This document shows, piece after piece, positions 33,501 through 46,392 of a stretch of DNA of 64,000 nucleotides (its first letter is position 1; every line of letters starts with the position of its first letter). The translations under genes and the position numbers were made by a program. Location of the stretch: assembly GCA_030704615.1 (NCBI GenBank), contig CM060732.1, positions 33,771,053 to 33,835,052 of the forward strand, written 5' to 3'. The notes under the pieces were generated by a model, which saw only the letters and a program-made list of their open reading frames with translations, made no database searches and was not told the origin of the DNA. Origin of the DNA: Takakia lepidozioides (lineage: Eukaryota; Streptophyta; Takakiopsida; Takakiales; Takakiaceae).

Positions 33501-36324
33501 TAACCTAAATGTGTCTGAAACTCCGCTCGACATTGTCATGACAATCCAGTTACATAAGTTGGAACAAACATTCAAGGGCTGGCATTGTAATCATACCAGA
33601 AAGCATGATAGTAATTCCATCACTCCGTCTATCTCAACACAAGATTCTAGTTTAAAAAAACACAACAGAGATGTCAGGAACCAAATTATTTACAGCATAT
33701 ATGTGCTCAACATACCTTCGTGGCTTTACTGTTGAAGAATTTGACAAGAAAATTGTGGGCACCGGACATCTCAGTCACGAGTGGTGAGCTCTTTTCCTCC
33801 AAAAAAGCCTTCAATACCTCCACTGAAAAGTCCTGCAGTGGCCAAATCGATGCAGGAATAGACAGCAGAAGTACATGTCACCTTAAATACCATCAACCCC
33901 TCATAAGCACAGAAACAAGATGGGAGATTGTAGAGCATGTCAAGCAGTCTAGTCACGTCTGCTAAGGTCCTGTACATGACCAAATTTCTCAGTTATGCTG
34001 CAATAACTGATACAAATTATTGGGCAATCCATAACATTATACAACTTGAAAAAGCATTGAAAATGGCTCTCCAAACTCACAGTGGCATCATTGAAGTTCT
34101 CGTCAAAGGGCTTGTACAGGCGGACAGCTGGAGCAGAAATAGGGGCACTGTTCTCAGGCATATATGAAGTCTCTAACGTGTGAGTGAACTGGTAGTCAGA
34201 CCGGAGCTCCTCTGCAACACTGAGAAAGTTGGCAAACTCTGTGCTGTCCAGGCTCTCAAACACGCCCACCTGCCATCAGCCCCATCATACGACCTGGTTC
34301 ACACCCAAGGAGTATCGCAAACGCACACAATCCTGGGATCCTACTTTACGTCTCACCTAGGCATAGGGCCAACAACCTAACCAAAGTGAGGTAGAAAATC
34401 AATTGCCAGGATCCAGAGGGTGGCCAGATCATCCATTTGCATTTGGTGACTCCCCAAGATGCACTTTTGTCCACCAAAAAACTAGAGATGATATCATTAA
34501 AATTCACCAAAAAGGTGCCTCGAGAAACTAAGCTTCGACAAGGATAAGGAAGGTACAACCTGCAGGGTTGTTATCCTCCTGGCGGCATTTGTAGCATATA
34601 ATTTCAGCCCATGAGCGCTCACACCCAGGTATAGACCATTAGTGGTTGATCTACAGGCTCACATGGACACGATTCAAGGGAAAAAGACTTGAGAGAGATG
34701 GACAGACAAACCAGAGGGGGATGGGCAAACAGGTCTCTGGAAAAGGAAGTGGTGGCATTTGCAAAGGGAAAGATGTCATACCACAGTAAAATCGTTTTGT
34801 ACGATAAATGTGCTCGCTTGCTCACTAGATGTGAGGAGCAGAGAGGCGGGGCCGGCCAAACTCTTCAAGTAACTCACAATACCTGCAGCCTCATGTGGGC
34901 CTTTATATTTAATCGCTCCGTCACCCCCATTCTTGAACATCTTGAGGGATGGGAAGCCGTTTACATCATACTTGGCTGCCAGTGGTTTGTTTGTTTCCTC
35001 ATTGGCATCCACCTTAGCCAATATGATGGGAGGAACATGGTTCTTGAGCTCCACAGCTGCTTGCTCATACTGTAATATGGATGAGAGAAATGCAAATGAG
35101 CTAGTCAGGGTTTAAAAGGGAAAATAAAATTACTTCCTTTTAAATCACACATGCTCCTACTAAACTCAAGCCATCTGACCCTTGCCAAACCCTAGGCCCC
35201 CAAAACCCCTGCAAAGACAACTGAACCCCTATGATAGCATCCCATGCGCTAGTTGCTTGTCTCCCAGCTGAGTCCTGAAAGCTTCTTAACATGGCTCCAG
35301 ATAAGCTATTCATATGAACAAGTAGAGCTGGAGTAGTGACACTCCTAAGAAACCCTTCTGGGAAAAACAGAGTTCACTGAGTGGAAGACACGAACACAAT
35401 ACAAGAAAAACCAAGAGACATACTCTCTCCAAAGTGCTGACTTAGCTTTAGAGCAACTGTTTTAATAGAAAAAGATCCATGCAGTTCAGAATAGAGCATT
35501 GAGTAGGTCATGGACTGAGAGACGACCTCGGGAGCCAATCGCTTACAGTTTCCACACCTGTGAGTATAAACACATGCAAGATGGCTTGAGCAATTCTTAC
35601 TGAACATTTGAATTCTTGCAGACAAGATTGCATGGTTCCAGATGTGTAAAGTCAACAGATACAGGATTGCAGCCGTTAGAGGATTTCAATGAACTGATCG
35701 GCAGCTAACAAGGATCGGACTTTGAGTGTCGTGTTAGTCAATTCATGCACTCTCGGAGGGGTTCAGCATCCAAATGCAAAGAGGGGCTTTGATCTGCGAG
35801 GTCGGCTGCTCATGACAGTCTGGAGAGGCTCGAGCTCATTTCGCCCCGATAAACCACTCGCTTCTCCATACATATCTCAAGAATACCGCCAAGACGATCT
35901 ACTGTGTTTGCTTCACTATTGTAAACGTGTCCCTTTTAAAAAAGCCTAACATCGCTCTTCTAGGTTGCGTATATTATGTTCTCTCTCTTTCTCACCTCAG
36001 GAAATGAAGATAATAAACGGACAGCCTTCACGCTGACGAGAACATGAAGCCCCCAGTTCAGCCAAATCAGCCCACATAGTGTAGAAATTCAAATCTCAAA
36101 ACAAGTTGCTTGAAAAGTGGAGCTCAGACTTACCAGGGAGCGTAGAACTCGACCACGATGAACGGGTGGGATTCGATAGCCTGGGTGAAGTTCGACGCAT
36201 CCAGAACTAGAACCGAGCTTTCCACACTTGCCGCAGTCACTTCTTCGCTTGCAGCCTCGGTCTCTGACGCCTTTACCCATGGCAACAGAACCAGAAGAAA
36301 AAGCAATGAAAATCTGGAATCCAT
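30532..36324 (-). CDS. PDIL1: protein disulfide isomerase, ER-resident, 10 exons, 501 residues
   Basis: Oxidises and isomerises disulfides in secretory proteins in the ER. Exons on the minus strand: 36,324-36,134; 35,557-35,527; 35,069-34,782; 34,269-34,081; 33,832-33,716; 33,375-33,238; 32,774-32,655; 32,249-32,132; 31,747-31,635; 30,732-30,532. All introns are GT-AG and the sum is 1,506 nt with no frame break. The start at [20 protein letters not shown] gives a clear signal peptide. Domains run a (about 42-150), b, b' and a' (about 375-485). The second active site is canonical FYAPWCGHC (Cys407, Cys410). The first reads CGNC (65-68) instead of CGHC. It ends in KDEL, the ER retrieval signal. 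Length is as usual for the family. Ty3/gypsy element C begins within about 70 bp of the stop. Confidence 0.95.
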
Positions 36325-36563
36325 CTCCAGAATCGAGTTTGGGGCTATCAGCGGATCACCACTTTGTCTTGTGAGCAACTAATCTGGAGTAACCCCAAGG
36401 CAGACAAATTGGGATACACCTTCTGGAGTGTCTTGAAAGCCCCGATTCGAGATCCAGAACAACCAATACAACACCAAAGGTTAGACTTGACAGAAATCCA
36501 AGAGGACGCGAAGCAGGAAGCATCTCCCCTGTCAGCAGTCTGGAATGCAGTCTCCATCGAGAG

Positions 36564-36571
36564 CTTATATA
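36564..36571 (-). promoter_or_regulatory. TATA box of the PDI gene
   Basis: TATATAAG on the minus strand, about 240 bp upstream of the PDI start codon. Position and sequence fit a TATA-box promoter with a 5' UTR of roughly 200 nt. Confidence 0.55.
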
Positions 36572-36631
36572 CAGCAGCCTCGTCTGCCGATCTCGTAGAG
36601 ATCGAGAAAGACGAAGCGAGAGTGACGAGAG

Positions 36632-36799
36632 TGACGTATAGTGTTAACAGACTACATCCATCCATCCATCGGTGTCTCCGCACCCAGCCACGGTGAAAAT
36701 CGTGTCGACGTCGAATGGGTATGTGACATGTCAGATATTGTGACAAGTCGACATATTATTGGTCGTTGTGGTGGAATAAGGGAACGCCACGTGGATTGG
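36632..36799 (-). promoter_or_regulatory. candidate ER-stress cis elements of PDI
   Basis: Upstream of the TATA box lie TGACGT (36,632-36,637), a CCAAT box (minus strand, 36,758-36,762) and a composite in which CCAAT directly adjoins the G-box CCACGTGG (36,787-36,799). CCAAT plus CACG combinations and TGACGT-type sites are bound by NF-Y and bZIP28/bZIP60 at unfolded-protein-response genes, and PDI genes are known targets. Spacing differs from the textbook ERSE, so this remains a candidate. Confidence 0.4.
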
Positions 36800-36867
36800 C
36801 TTTTGTCATTCGTTTCCTCGAATGCTGCAGGGAATCTGGGAATCTAGGGATCTAGGAATTCCAGATG

Positions 36868-37020
36868 TTGTTTTTGTTTATTTTTTGGTGTTTTGAAATA
36901 GGGGTGAGCCCGGCCTTGGGCTCTGCCCCCTGTCATGCCTCCCTAAGGCACAGATACAGATGACAGGGATTTGAACCCGAGACCCGCAGGCCAGTACACC
37001 ACAGCCCTGTTGTGTTAACA
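36868..37020 (-). mobile_element. tRNA-derived SINE
   Basis: On the minus strand TGGTGTACTGG resembles a pol III A box and GGGTTCAAATCCC is a good B box (36,967-36,979). The unit ends in an A-rich tail (AAAAAATAAACAAAAAC, 36,897-36,869). It does not fold as a functional tRNA because the acceptor arms do not pair. Confidence 0.55.
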
Positions 37021-38060
37021 GACCTAGAGACTTGCTTTGAATGTTGATCCTTTGTTGGCTCTGTCCCTTCAGGAAGAGACTTTGCATCATGTTGAAGTCA
37101 TTGGAGAAAATGTGGTCAACCAACCTTACACCGTGTCAAGAGTGTGATTGGTGTAAAAGCGCTCTTAAGTATAAACTTGTCCACAGTGTTGGACTGCCTG
37201 GTATTGACAATTCCAATACTTAGGTCAATACCCTACATAGACTGGTATTGACAAAGGAAATACCCATGCAATACCCGTGTTATGGGCGAAAACAAGGACT
37301 ACTATGTATAGAGGTCGCTCTATTCTTCTTCTTTTTTCTTTTTTTTTTAACAGGGGAGGAAGCCGTGCAAATCATATTAATAAAGGATGTCCTGGAAAAA
37401 ATAACCAGGACAGAAGGCCATAAGGCATACATCTTGTAAGATTGGGTAACACCCTAACAGGCCACCAAGGGCAAGCTTTGCTACCACCCTGAAGCCCTGA
37501 AGATCAGGAAGCCATGCTCCAGGGAGTTAAGAGGTTTGAGAACTAAACAGCAGAACTTAAACATCAGAAACCAAGGCTGGATTTGCCTAGCAGCCAGCCA
37601 CCCCCCCCCCCCCCCCCCCTCAGTCAGGCAGGGAGAAAATAGCCCAACCTTAGAACAACAAAAGCCATAAAGGCAGGCTCCCGACATCCAAACAGGAGCA
37701 GAAGTAGCCACAGTAGTGGAGCATGAGGCAGACCAGAAGGCTCTAGACTGAGAGCACATAACATGATCCTATAGGAACCTGCAAGGGAACAAGGCCGAAC
37801 TGCCAACCCAAGAACACATCCTATGCAAGTAGAAAAACAGGCCAACCCCAGCCAGAAAGAAAAGGCCCTGTTGGCAAGAAGATTGCCAAAAAAACCATGC
37901 AAGTTCTTGGTTTTCCAGCCACAAAGAAGAAATGTCAGCGCCTTGTGTTGCCGGGCTCAAAGTTTAGATGCGCCCTCACATTGGAAACCCACTGTTTTTG
38001 GTGACGCCAGTTGATGTCCCTATCTTCAATCTCAGCGGGGGAGGCCCTTGGTTGGGGGAG

Positions 38061-41000
38061 TCACCAGTCGACTGGAGGTCTTGATGCCCAGGAGACTCCT
38101 TCACCCTGTCTTTCACAAAGACGTCCATTGTGCCCCCATTCGGCATCAAACTTCGAGAGAAGGGCATCCCGCCGCTCCTCAGAACATCTGCAAACTGTGA
38201 TCAAAAGCCCCTCCCACAGTTTACGTCCCTCTACCAATAAGTCAAAAAAGATAGAGGCCAAGGAAGATTTGACACAAGTAGGTTTGAGATAAAAAATGAG
38301 AGTACATCTGGCCTTCCAAATATGCCAAAGGCCAAGCCCCCGAAGCGCAACCCAAACTTGGCAAGAGAGCCAGGAAGAAGAAGGGGAAGCATTGAGAAGA
38401 ATTAAGAGAGGATCCCTTCGGTTAAAATCTTGCCAGGAAACATACAAGGAATGATTTCTAGACCAAATGAAAGAGGCAAAGGGACAGGATATGAAACAGT
38501 GTAGGTAAGTCTCCACGTCCCCCAAAGTGCAATATTTGCACAAGTTGTCAGGAGCCAGTTGAGTGAAGGAAAGGGGAAGAATGTGATTGTAGAGCTTCCA
38601 CAGGAAGCCTGATATCTTGGCAACACGTTGCTTCTTCCAGACATCTACCCAAATGAGCTTCCAAGCTGATTGAGGGACTGAGATAGGAGCCCACTTACCT
38701 GATAGCTTAGCAGTAATTGGATAGGGGTTTTGAAGGATTTTATACCCATCTTGGCACTGTAAGCAAAAAAGGGCATGGGAGTATCCTGCACACGCCAGCA
38801 CCATTCCCCGGGATCCCACTGGAGATGGGCCAGGGGGGGTATTAAGAAACCAAAACACCGAGACTGCCTGCCCCCATTGCAGTAAAGTTCCTGCCCCGTT
38901 GTACACTGGGTTAACTACACCTGCAGAATCAATGATTCTAACAGCAAAGGTAGAATCATACTGGCAAAATATAGATCCAACACACATGAGAGAACCTTCT
39001 GAACTGGCAGCAAAACCAATGCCCGAAGCGACCTGATTTTGAATCTCCGAAACAGAAATGATACTGACAAGAATGCCCCCCAAGCAACCACGCTAGGCAG
39101 GGGGATTCCAATGATCCCGGCCAGGAGAAAGAAGAGAAGATTAGCGCAAGGTTACTGCATTATGAATGAAGAGCCAGCCCTTGGAGAGAGAGATGGGGTG
39201 CAGAAAATCAGACCAACGGTCACAGGAGGACATACCCGAACCCTCCCAAACATCCTGAACCAAAGAAATCCTGGCCCTATCCCAATTAGCCCACCGAGCA
39301 GAGCAAGAAGCCAGGACCTCACAATCCAGCTGGAGATTCCCAAAAATTGGCTGTCTAATGGCCTCATCCCAAGACCTGGGGGGTTTTTGATAGAGATATT
39401 CACGAAGACGCGTCCATGCCCTCCAAATGGCTTGCCAAACCAAGGAGCCCACAGACTGCTTGGAGTTTCCCCTGCATCAACCAACGGAAATTGGGGACCC
39501 AAGCTGGGCTAGAAGAAGGGATCGACTGCTGGATATTAAGCCAAACCAAGAACTTCCAGGGGCCAGCACCTGGCAAGAAGGCCCTAGGTATCCACTTACC
39601 TAGAATAGTTGTAATCTCATGATCCAGATCAAGGATACCTAGACCCCTCTCTTTTTTCTTTAAGCATAACTGGGACCAAGAGACCAAAGCACACTTAGCA
39701 ACCGAGGCATCAGAGGCCCCCCACAGAAAATCAAAACTTTTATGGATTGGAGGATAGTAGGGCCAGGGTCCCAGACTGAGGCAATAAACCAAATTGCCGC
39801 CGACAATACTTGATTAGCAACAAGAGCCCTTCCTGTAATGGACAATTGAGAAGAACACCAAAAAGTCAATCGGATTTTGAGGAAACGAAGGATCGGGGCG
39901 AAACGGTCCTGTTGAGAGAGACCATGCCCTATCAAGTGCCCAAGAAGCTTGCAGGATTCACCCTCCTTAAGCCAACGAAGGCCTTTATCCATGCCCCATT
40001 CAGGCACATGAGAGGAAGCTGTATTTGAAGTCCTGGAAAGTATACCTACACTTTTGGCCAAGTTGACTTTAAAGCCAGAAGCCAAACAAAACCAGTCCAA
40101 AGTGTTCAAAGCAGACTCAATGTTGAGAGGGTTATCATTGCGAAGGTAGAGGACCGTGTCATCAACATACATGGACAGCGTAAGGTTGAAGGGACGGGAG
40201 GAAAAGGGAGAAGGAATTTGAAGCCCCATAATGTGCCTTTGCTCGTCCATGAGATGGCCTAGACAGTCAGCCGTAATGAGAAAAAGAAAAGGAGATAAGG
40301 GACAGCCCTAGCGGACAGAGTGTTGAAGGGCAAAGGACTTAGAAAGATATCCGTTAGTCATGACCTTACTGGAGGCAGAGAAGAGGAGTATTTTAACCCA
40401 TGAAAGGACAACACCCTGAATAGCCAAAAGAAGAAACCGCCAATTAATCCGATCAAAAGCTTTTTCAAAATCTAGAAGGAGCAAGGCTAAAGGCTGATTG
40501 GAGGTTTCAGCATAACTCAGGGCCTCATTAGTCCGTTATAATCCCAAACAAACAGACATTACTTTGAACACCTGACACTTCCCAACAATGTCCCAATTCT
40601 TGCATTCTGGACATGACATTGTCAAGAATCATCCTTTTTCTAACAAAACCAGATTGAGCAGGTCTAATGAGAGAGGGCAAAAGAAGTTGCAGCCGCCGGG
40701 CCAAGGTCTTAGCTATGATTTTGTATGTCACGTTTAACAAGGTGATCGGCCGATAATTCGCAATATCCTCCTTGTCCCCTTTCTTGAAAATTAAAGCTAT
40801 GACCCCATGTGACAACTGAGATGGCATCATCTTCTTGGCATTTCCAAGAAATCAGTTGAAATGGACTGCCATAATGCTTTAAAGAACTTGGCTGGCATAC
40901 CATCCAGGATTTTTCAAAGAGTCCAAGGCATCCCCTAGTTCAAACTCCGTAAAAGGCTCGTTTAGGCCCGCCCCTTGCAGTGGAGAGAGAGTGACAGGAA

Positions 41001-42345
41001 TCCTGCTGCAAACCGACGCTCTGGCCAGACTCATATCAACTGTCTCTGGGTCAGTGGTGTAAAGAGATCTAAGGAAATCTTCTGCAATAGAATTAAGGAC
41101 CTTTGGATTAGAGCAGGAGGTGTTTGAGTTATCCTTAAGGGATTGAATGGACTGTGCAGCCCCCCACTGCTTGGCTTTCAAAAAAAAATACCTACTCATT
41201 TTTTCACCCTGAGAGGACCAATTAATCCCTTCTTTAACTTTCATAAAAAGGTCTTTGGAACATTGCAGCTGACTCAAACGACGTTTAGCCTCAGAAAAGG
41301 TGAGAAGGGTTTGAGGACCCTGTCGATTCCTTTCCAACTTTTTTTGGCAAACCGTAAGACATTTAATCAATGCCATCTCATATCTGTTGTTTTGGACTGC
41401 CAATTCCCTGGCAAGAGAGATGCAAAACCTACTGCAGGCCTGGAGCTTATTCAAAAACCTAAGGGTGGGGGAAGAATAGAGACCGGAAGAACTAGCCCAA
41501 CAAACCTGAATGGCCTCCAAGATGCTAGGGATCTTTAAAATACCTATATTAATCTTAGTGAAGCCTCTATCCCTAGCCTTCATACCAAGCGTGACCACCT
41601 TGGCCCTGACCTCGGCGTGGTCGAATTCAGATAGGATAGGGCCCATGGGGAGATAATGAAACCAAGAGGAGATAGAAGCGGAGAAGTAGAATCGGTCGAG
41701 CCTCGCCATGCAAAGACCTGGCGGGGCCCGATTGTTGGACCAGGAAAATGCGGGAGAGAGGGGGAAAGAATAATTGTCTGCAAGACCAACCGAGAGTATG
41801 AGTGCTTCCCATTCATGAAGTTCAGAGACAGAGAGCACAGAGGAATCCTGGCCTAACCTATCTGAAGGGGCTTCAACCATGTTGAAGTCCCCTGCAAGGA
41901 TCCAATGATCAACATGAGGCAAGGCCAAAATCCTAGATCTGATTAGGCACCAGAGTTGGGCTCTGTCTAGGGAAGAATTATGAGCATAGACATCGATAAT
42001 CCCAAGCATCCCAGCATGATTAGGAGTATTAATGAAAAGACATTGAAATCTACCCAAAACCCATGAATCAACTGAGGAGACAGAAGGCAAAAGGGAGGAA
42101 GAGACCAGAAAAGCGGAGCCTCCCCGGGAGCCCTCATAAGTTGGATTCCACCAAGCTTGAGAGGCTGGCCAGACTTGATTACCAAGAGCAGAAACCTTGG
42201 AGGAATTAAGTTTATGTTCCTGTAGGAGGATTACAAAATTGGAGAGAGGAAGAGAGGCAAACCATCTTTTTAATCTATTCCTCTTAGGGACAGCAGAATC
42301 AGAGCCCAAGCCCCTTATGTTCCATGAATGTAGAGGGAGATTCAT
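38061..42345 (-). pseudogene. LINE ORF2 (APE endonuclease, reverse transcriptase, zinc motif)
   Basis: It starts MNLPLHSWNIRGLGSDSAVP, the conserved first strand of the APE-type endonuclease, with VILLQEHKL and WILAGDFNMVEAPSDR as catalytic landmarks. The frame breaks near 40,880. Reverse transcriptase motifs follow in pieces: IFKKGDKEDIANYRPITLLN (about 40,790), a FEKAFDR block, GCPLSP preceded by a TAG at 40,308-40,310 where Gln is expected, and the catalytic YVDDTVLY (about 40,175). The C-terminal region (39,083-38,061) has a CKYC...HCFISC zinc motif as in plant non-LTR elements. Confidence 0.85.
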
Positions 42346-42367
42346 GGGGGTCTATCATCTAGCAGGC

Positions 42368-44560
42368 TCAAGGGAAGCCCTTGAAGAGATGGCCTGGATG
42401 GGTTCGAGAACAAGAACTTCGTTCTTTTATCATGAAATGGAAGGGCAGAAACCCAAGCAGCTGAAGCTGAACAAAACCCACCAATAGGGGCCCATTTCTT
42501 GCCTTTTTCATCTCAGAAAAGCAGAACTGCCTCCTATTCCGAGTTGAAAATGAGAGGCTTAAGGACATCAAAGGAAGGCCCAAAAGAATGGCCAAATCAA
42601 AAATAACAGTACGAGGGTTTTGAATATCAACATCAGACAGAGCCAGCGAGGGAAGTAGACAACCGTTGCAAGAAAAAACCAGAAGACAACATCGCTGCTT
42701 GGATAGGGGAGCAGAGATGAAAAAGGGGACCAGCCTGTGACTCCCTGAAGCAGATAAAGAAGCAGACGTGGCAGATGTGATAACACCAGAGCAGATGCTA
42801 GGTGTAGAGGGGAGAAAAGGGGGGGAGAAGATTACCAGAGGGGGGAAGTCAGCAGCCAAGAGAGGCTCCGGGGCCAAAGAACCCGCTGGAGTAGGTGGAA
42901 ATTCCTGAAAAGGCCTCAGAAAGGAATCAATATCACCTTGGGAGCTGCCCTTGACAAGCTCCAATTCAATGAGCAGTTGTTTTCCTTTCTGCTTTATTCT
43001 TTTAGCTGCAATGGCCTTGATCAAAAGGCATCCAGCGTCAAGGGCCCGGGTGGCCAAAACCAACTCAGTTGGATCCATCAAGGCAGCAAAGTCCGCCGGT
43101 ATGGAGGTTCCATTAGACCAGCAACCCCCTATGCTTTCTCCCTGTTTGGTGACTTCTCTATGATCAAGTGCCACCAGCACCTGGACCGTGGAGAAGGTGG
43201 AATGCTTAATGTTGTCCACTAGGTAAGAGCCAAAATGCATAGAGCTCCTAGGGTTCAAAGCCAAACAACCCAACTCAGCAGAAAATAAGGAATGGACTTT
43301 CTTAATGATAAGGTCGACAGTCTGGTCAAGGCCAGGAAATTCCAAAGTCGTCATGAGTAACCCAAGTTGTGGCCAAACCCAATGCAGGACCAGTGAGGAG
43401 AATCTGAGGGCACTCTGAGGCAGCCTGGAAAATAATAGGAGTAATTGAAATAATCGCATTACACCTTTTAACGCCAGAGACTGAAGACCAAGGGGTCAGA
43501 TGCAGGTTGCTGAAGGAACGAAGCCGCAAGCATCTAGAGGCTAGAATGTCATGGTAAATAGGCCCCGTAGACTCCCAAAATTGAGCAATAGAGAACACTA
43601 CAGGCAGAAGGGCCTTCTCCAGGAGGGCAACACTGGACGAAGGCAAAAGATCCATCCAAGGGGACCGGATGGGGAAAGGGGATTTGACAGGTGACTTGAC
43701 TAGAGTTTTCTGTCTTTAAATGACAGATCGCGGAGAAAGAGGCGAAGGAGAGGAAGAAGACACTGCCATTTTATTAATGGCCAGCATTAGCAAAGGAAAT
43801 GATAAGGGAGGGATGAAAGGCTGCGGAGGGGGAGAGCAACAAGAGCCACTGCTGGGATGCTGGCAACCGCAGCTGAAGGAATAGTATCATGTTTCCTTTT
43901 CAAAAAGGGACAATCTACTTTGAAATGGCCAACCCCATTGCATCCATGACAGACCATACAGAACTGTTCTTCAAAGACCGCCACGGTAATAAAAGGAGCA
44001 ACTAGAGAGGGTAGCCGAATGACCTTAGGCACCAACGCAGACTCGCGCATCATTACAACAATTTTTGGGGCACTAATGTCACCAACTCTGCTAATATTTG
44101 AAAGAGAGCCCCATCTAGTCATCTCTGCAACCATGGAGTTTGAAGCCTCAGGGTCAAACACACTAAGGCATCCCAGGTAATCCCCAAAGCAAGTTCCAAT
44201 TTCCGGCAGAGAGGCAAGATATTGACAAGGCAAGTAAGGTAGGGAAATGATGCGAGGACGACACATGACACCATTTTTGTGGCCCCAATCCTGGGACCAC
44301 GGAAAGATATGAACCCTGTGACTGGACATATGAGGGTTAAATGAAAGAGCTCTAGTGGCAGCCGCCTGAGACTCAAACATAACTGAGAAGAAGCCACGAC
44401 CCATAGGGAGGCAAAACAACTGGCGCAGCTGACCCCCGCCCCCTAAATGCTCCTGCACCTATTCTCTAACCCAATCACGATCTTTGAGATGGCCTGGGAA
44501 ATGAAGGAGGACTCCTTGCTGAAGCTTGGAAGTCTGACTTCGAACGGTCTCCATATTAAT
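42368..44560 (-). pseudogene. LINE ORF1 (RNA-binding protein with zinc knuckle)
   Basis: The N-terminal part has VLLHFPGHLKDRDWV followed by an in-frame TAG near 44,460, then the long frame 44,458-43,787 with RGFFSVMFESQAAATRAL, typical of the plant LINE ORF1 (DUF4283) domain. A zinc knuckle CHGCNGVGHFKVDC (CX2CX4HX4C) follows at about 43,930. A C-terminal region (43,459-42,368) is in another frame. ORF1 coats LINE RNA during retrotransposition. Confidence 0.7.
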
Positions 44561-46029
44561 GGGATGTATCTGCTTGTCAGTGACTAGAAGAGGTTGAGGC
44601 ATCCCCAGAGGAGCCCAAGGGAAACCAGCCTCTTCTTCTTCCTTTCCCTCGCATTATGGGAAACTGTCCTTTGTGTCCCTTCCGTCCCATGGAGCTTCCG
44701 TGGAAATGCATGGCATAAAAAACGAAATCTATAGTCCACACTACCCAAGAAGTGACGAAGGAGAAAAAGCCAAAGCAGACTGAGAAGAGCCTTTGAAGAA
44801 GCAAAAGAAAGTAGAGGTGACCAGCAAAATGAAAGGACCAGCAAATGAGAGGGCAATTGAGAACCCTGACTACCACAGAAGGATAAGAGAAAATGTCCTA
44901 TGTCGAGAAGGTGCAACCAGCGAAGCCAGAAGAAGAGGCTTAAACCAAGCCTTAGGTAGAAAACCCCGATGAACGATCCGAGGAAGAACCGAGAGGAAAC
45001 TTGAACATGAACAAGAAACCAAGATAGAATGAGAAGAACAGCCACGAGCACTGAGACCTCTCGGAAGTGATTGGAAACACAAGCAGACTTAGAAACGGGC
45101 AGCATTACAAAATTAACATGACCCGGAAGAGCAGGATGCGAAGGGGGAACAAAACTGCTACAGTCGTCGAGTCATCAAAGAGATTCAAGAACTGCAGAAA
45201 AATTAATGCAATATCTCCCTTCTCCAGTAAGAGCTGCCATTTGCCCTAGTCATCATGCCCAGAGAGAACCACGCCACTGCCACCGCAACCTAGCAAGATC
45301 TAGGCAAGGAGAACAATCCCGTTGGAGTTAGTGGGCACGCCTGAGCACTAAAGCAAAGTAGGAAATTGCAAAAAGAAAAGTATCCTACCCACTGAGAGGC
45401 GGGGGACAAAAATGGTGACAGAAAGAGAACCAGAGGAGCAAGGTAGGCACGCTTGAACACTAATGTGGAGACTACAGCTAAGAGATTGAAATAAAATTGA
45501 GGAGCCAGGAAGGGGACCAAATTAAGATGAAAGAAGGGAAGACAAAGCTCGAGCTGGAAGCTCTACTCAAAAGTGACCAACGGAATGAGAAAATCGAAGT
45601 ATACTAGCGGGACCTCTAAGAGAAAAAGGTGAAGAGGGGGACACAGCTCCGGGAGCAAGCTGTCAATACTACACGCAAAACGAGGCAAACAGAAACGAGA
45701 GCCGACCGGCAAGACAAGCCCTAGAAGCATGCAGTCATAAGTGCCCAATTCGAAGGACCCTGAAAAAATGAAGAGGGAGGAGACCGAGGAAAAAGCAGGA
45801 TAATCATCTAAAAGCACCGTAGAATGACAATCAACATCTCATAAGTAAGAAGAGAATGCCTGCAGCTAAAGGGACGAGGCACAAGCTTCGAGACAGACTA
45901 CCCACGACGAGCTTAACAACGAAGCCAAAGGCTGGAAAAAACTAAGTCCCAACACTACACTATCGTGGAAGTGCGGAGCCCTCACATCTGCCGCTAGACT
46001 CAATCGCAAACTTCAAAGCCGCTCTATTC

Positions 46030-46392
46030 CAACTTTAATTAATTCATTTTAAGAGGATGAATATTAGAAGATTTTGCCCTAGGAGTAGATGAAAGAGGGA
46101 AATAATTTTCATTTTAAAAAGTGAACTTTGGAAAAAAAAAAGGTGGCAATTACCATAATGCAAAAATATTACAGTAGTGAATGCTAGTACTAACTACTTA
46201 CTAATTACTAACTACTTACTAATGAAATTTAATGAAAAGTACCTAGGGTTCCAAATTCCAGAAAAATCAGATGAAGCTTAGATGAAAAAATTAATATTCA
46301 TCATATATGCATTAAGCCTAGCAAACTTGGCGACCTCGGCCGGAATCATTAAATACATGCGGTCCGTCGAAATAGAGCACCCTCTACCCTTA
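46030..46392. other. AT-rich non-coding stretch
   Basis: AT-rich sequence with a short TACTAACTACTTACTAAT simple repeat (46,190-46,222). No gene is seen. Confidence 0.3.

Larger units (their letters stand above)
37326..46019 (-). mobile_element. L1-type LINE, almost full length (8.7 kb), inactive
   Basis: The element is bounded by a 10-bp direct repeat CGCTCTATTC at 37,316-37,325 and 46,020-46,029. An A-rich tail (T-rich on +, 37,326-37,350) lies at the 3' end, as expected for target-primed insertion. On the minus strand it holds a 5' UTR (46,019-about 44,600), ORF1 (44,560-42,368) and ORF2 with endonuclease, reverse transcriptase and a C-terminal zinc motif (42,345-38,061). A run of about 19 C lies at 37,601-37,619 in the 3' UTR. 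Stops and frameshifts show it is inactive. Confidence 0.85.

Noticed and set aside
36364-36696. ORF of 110 codons on + opposite the PDI 5' region
   Set aside because: It runs antisense through the PDI 5' UTR and promoter and has no recognisable features.
36961-36980. tRNA gene suggested by a GGTTCAAATCC box
   Set aside because: No cloverleaf can be drawn and an A-rich tail follows; a SINE fits better. The same holds for 55,510 and 61,131.
44577-45817. Several minus-strand ORFs upstream of LINE ORF1
   Set aside because: They overlap in different frames with no conserved domain; the region is best seen as the LINE 5' UTR.
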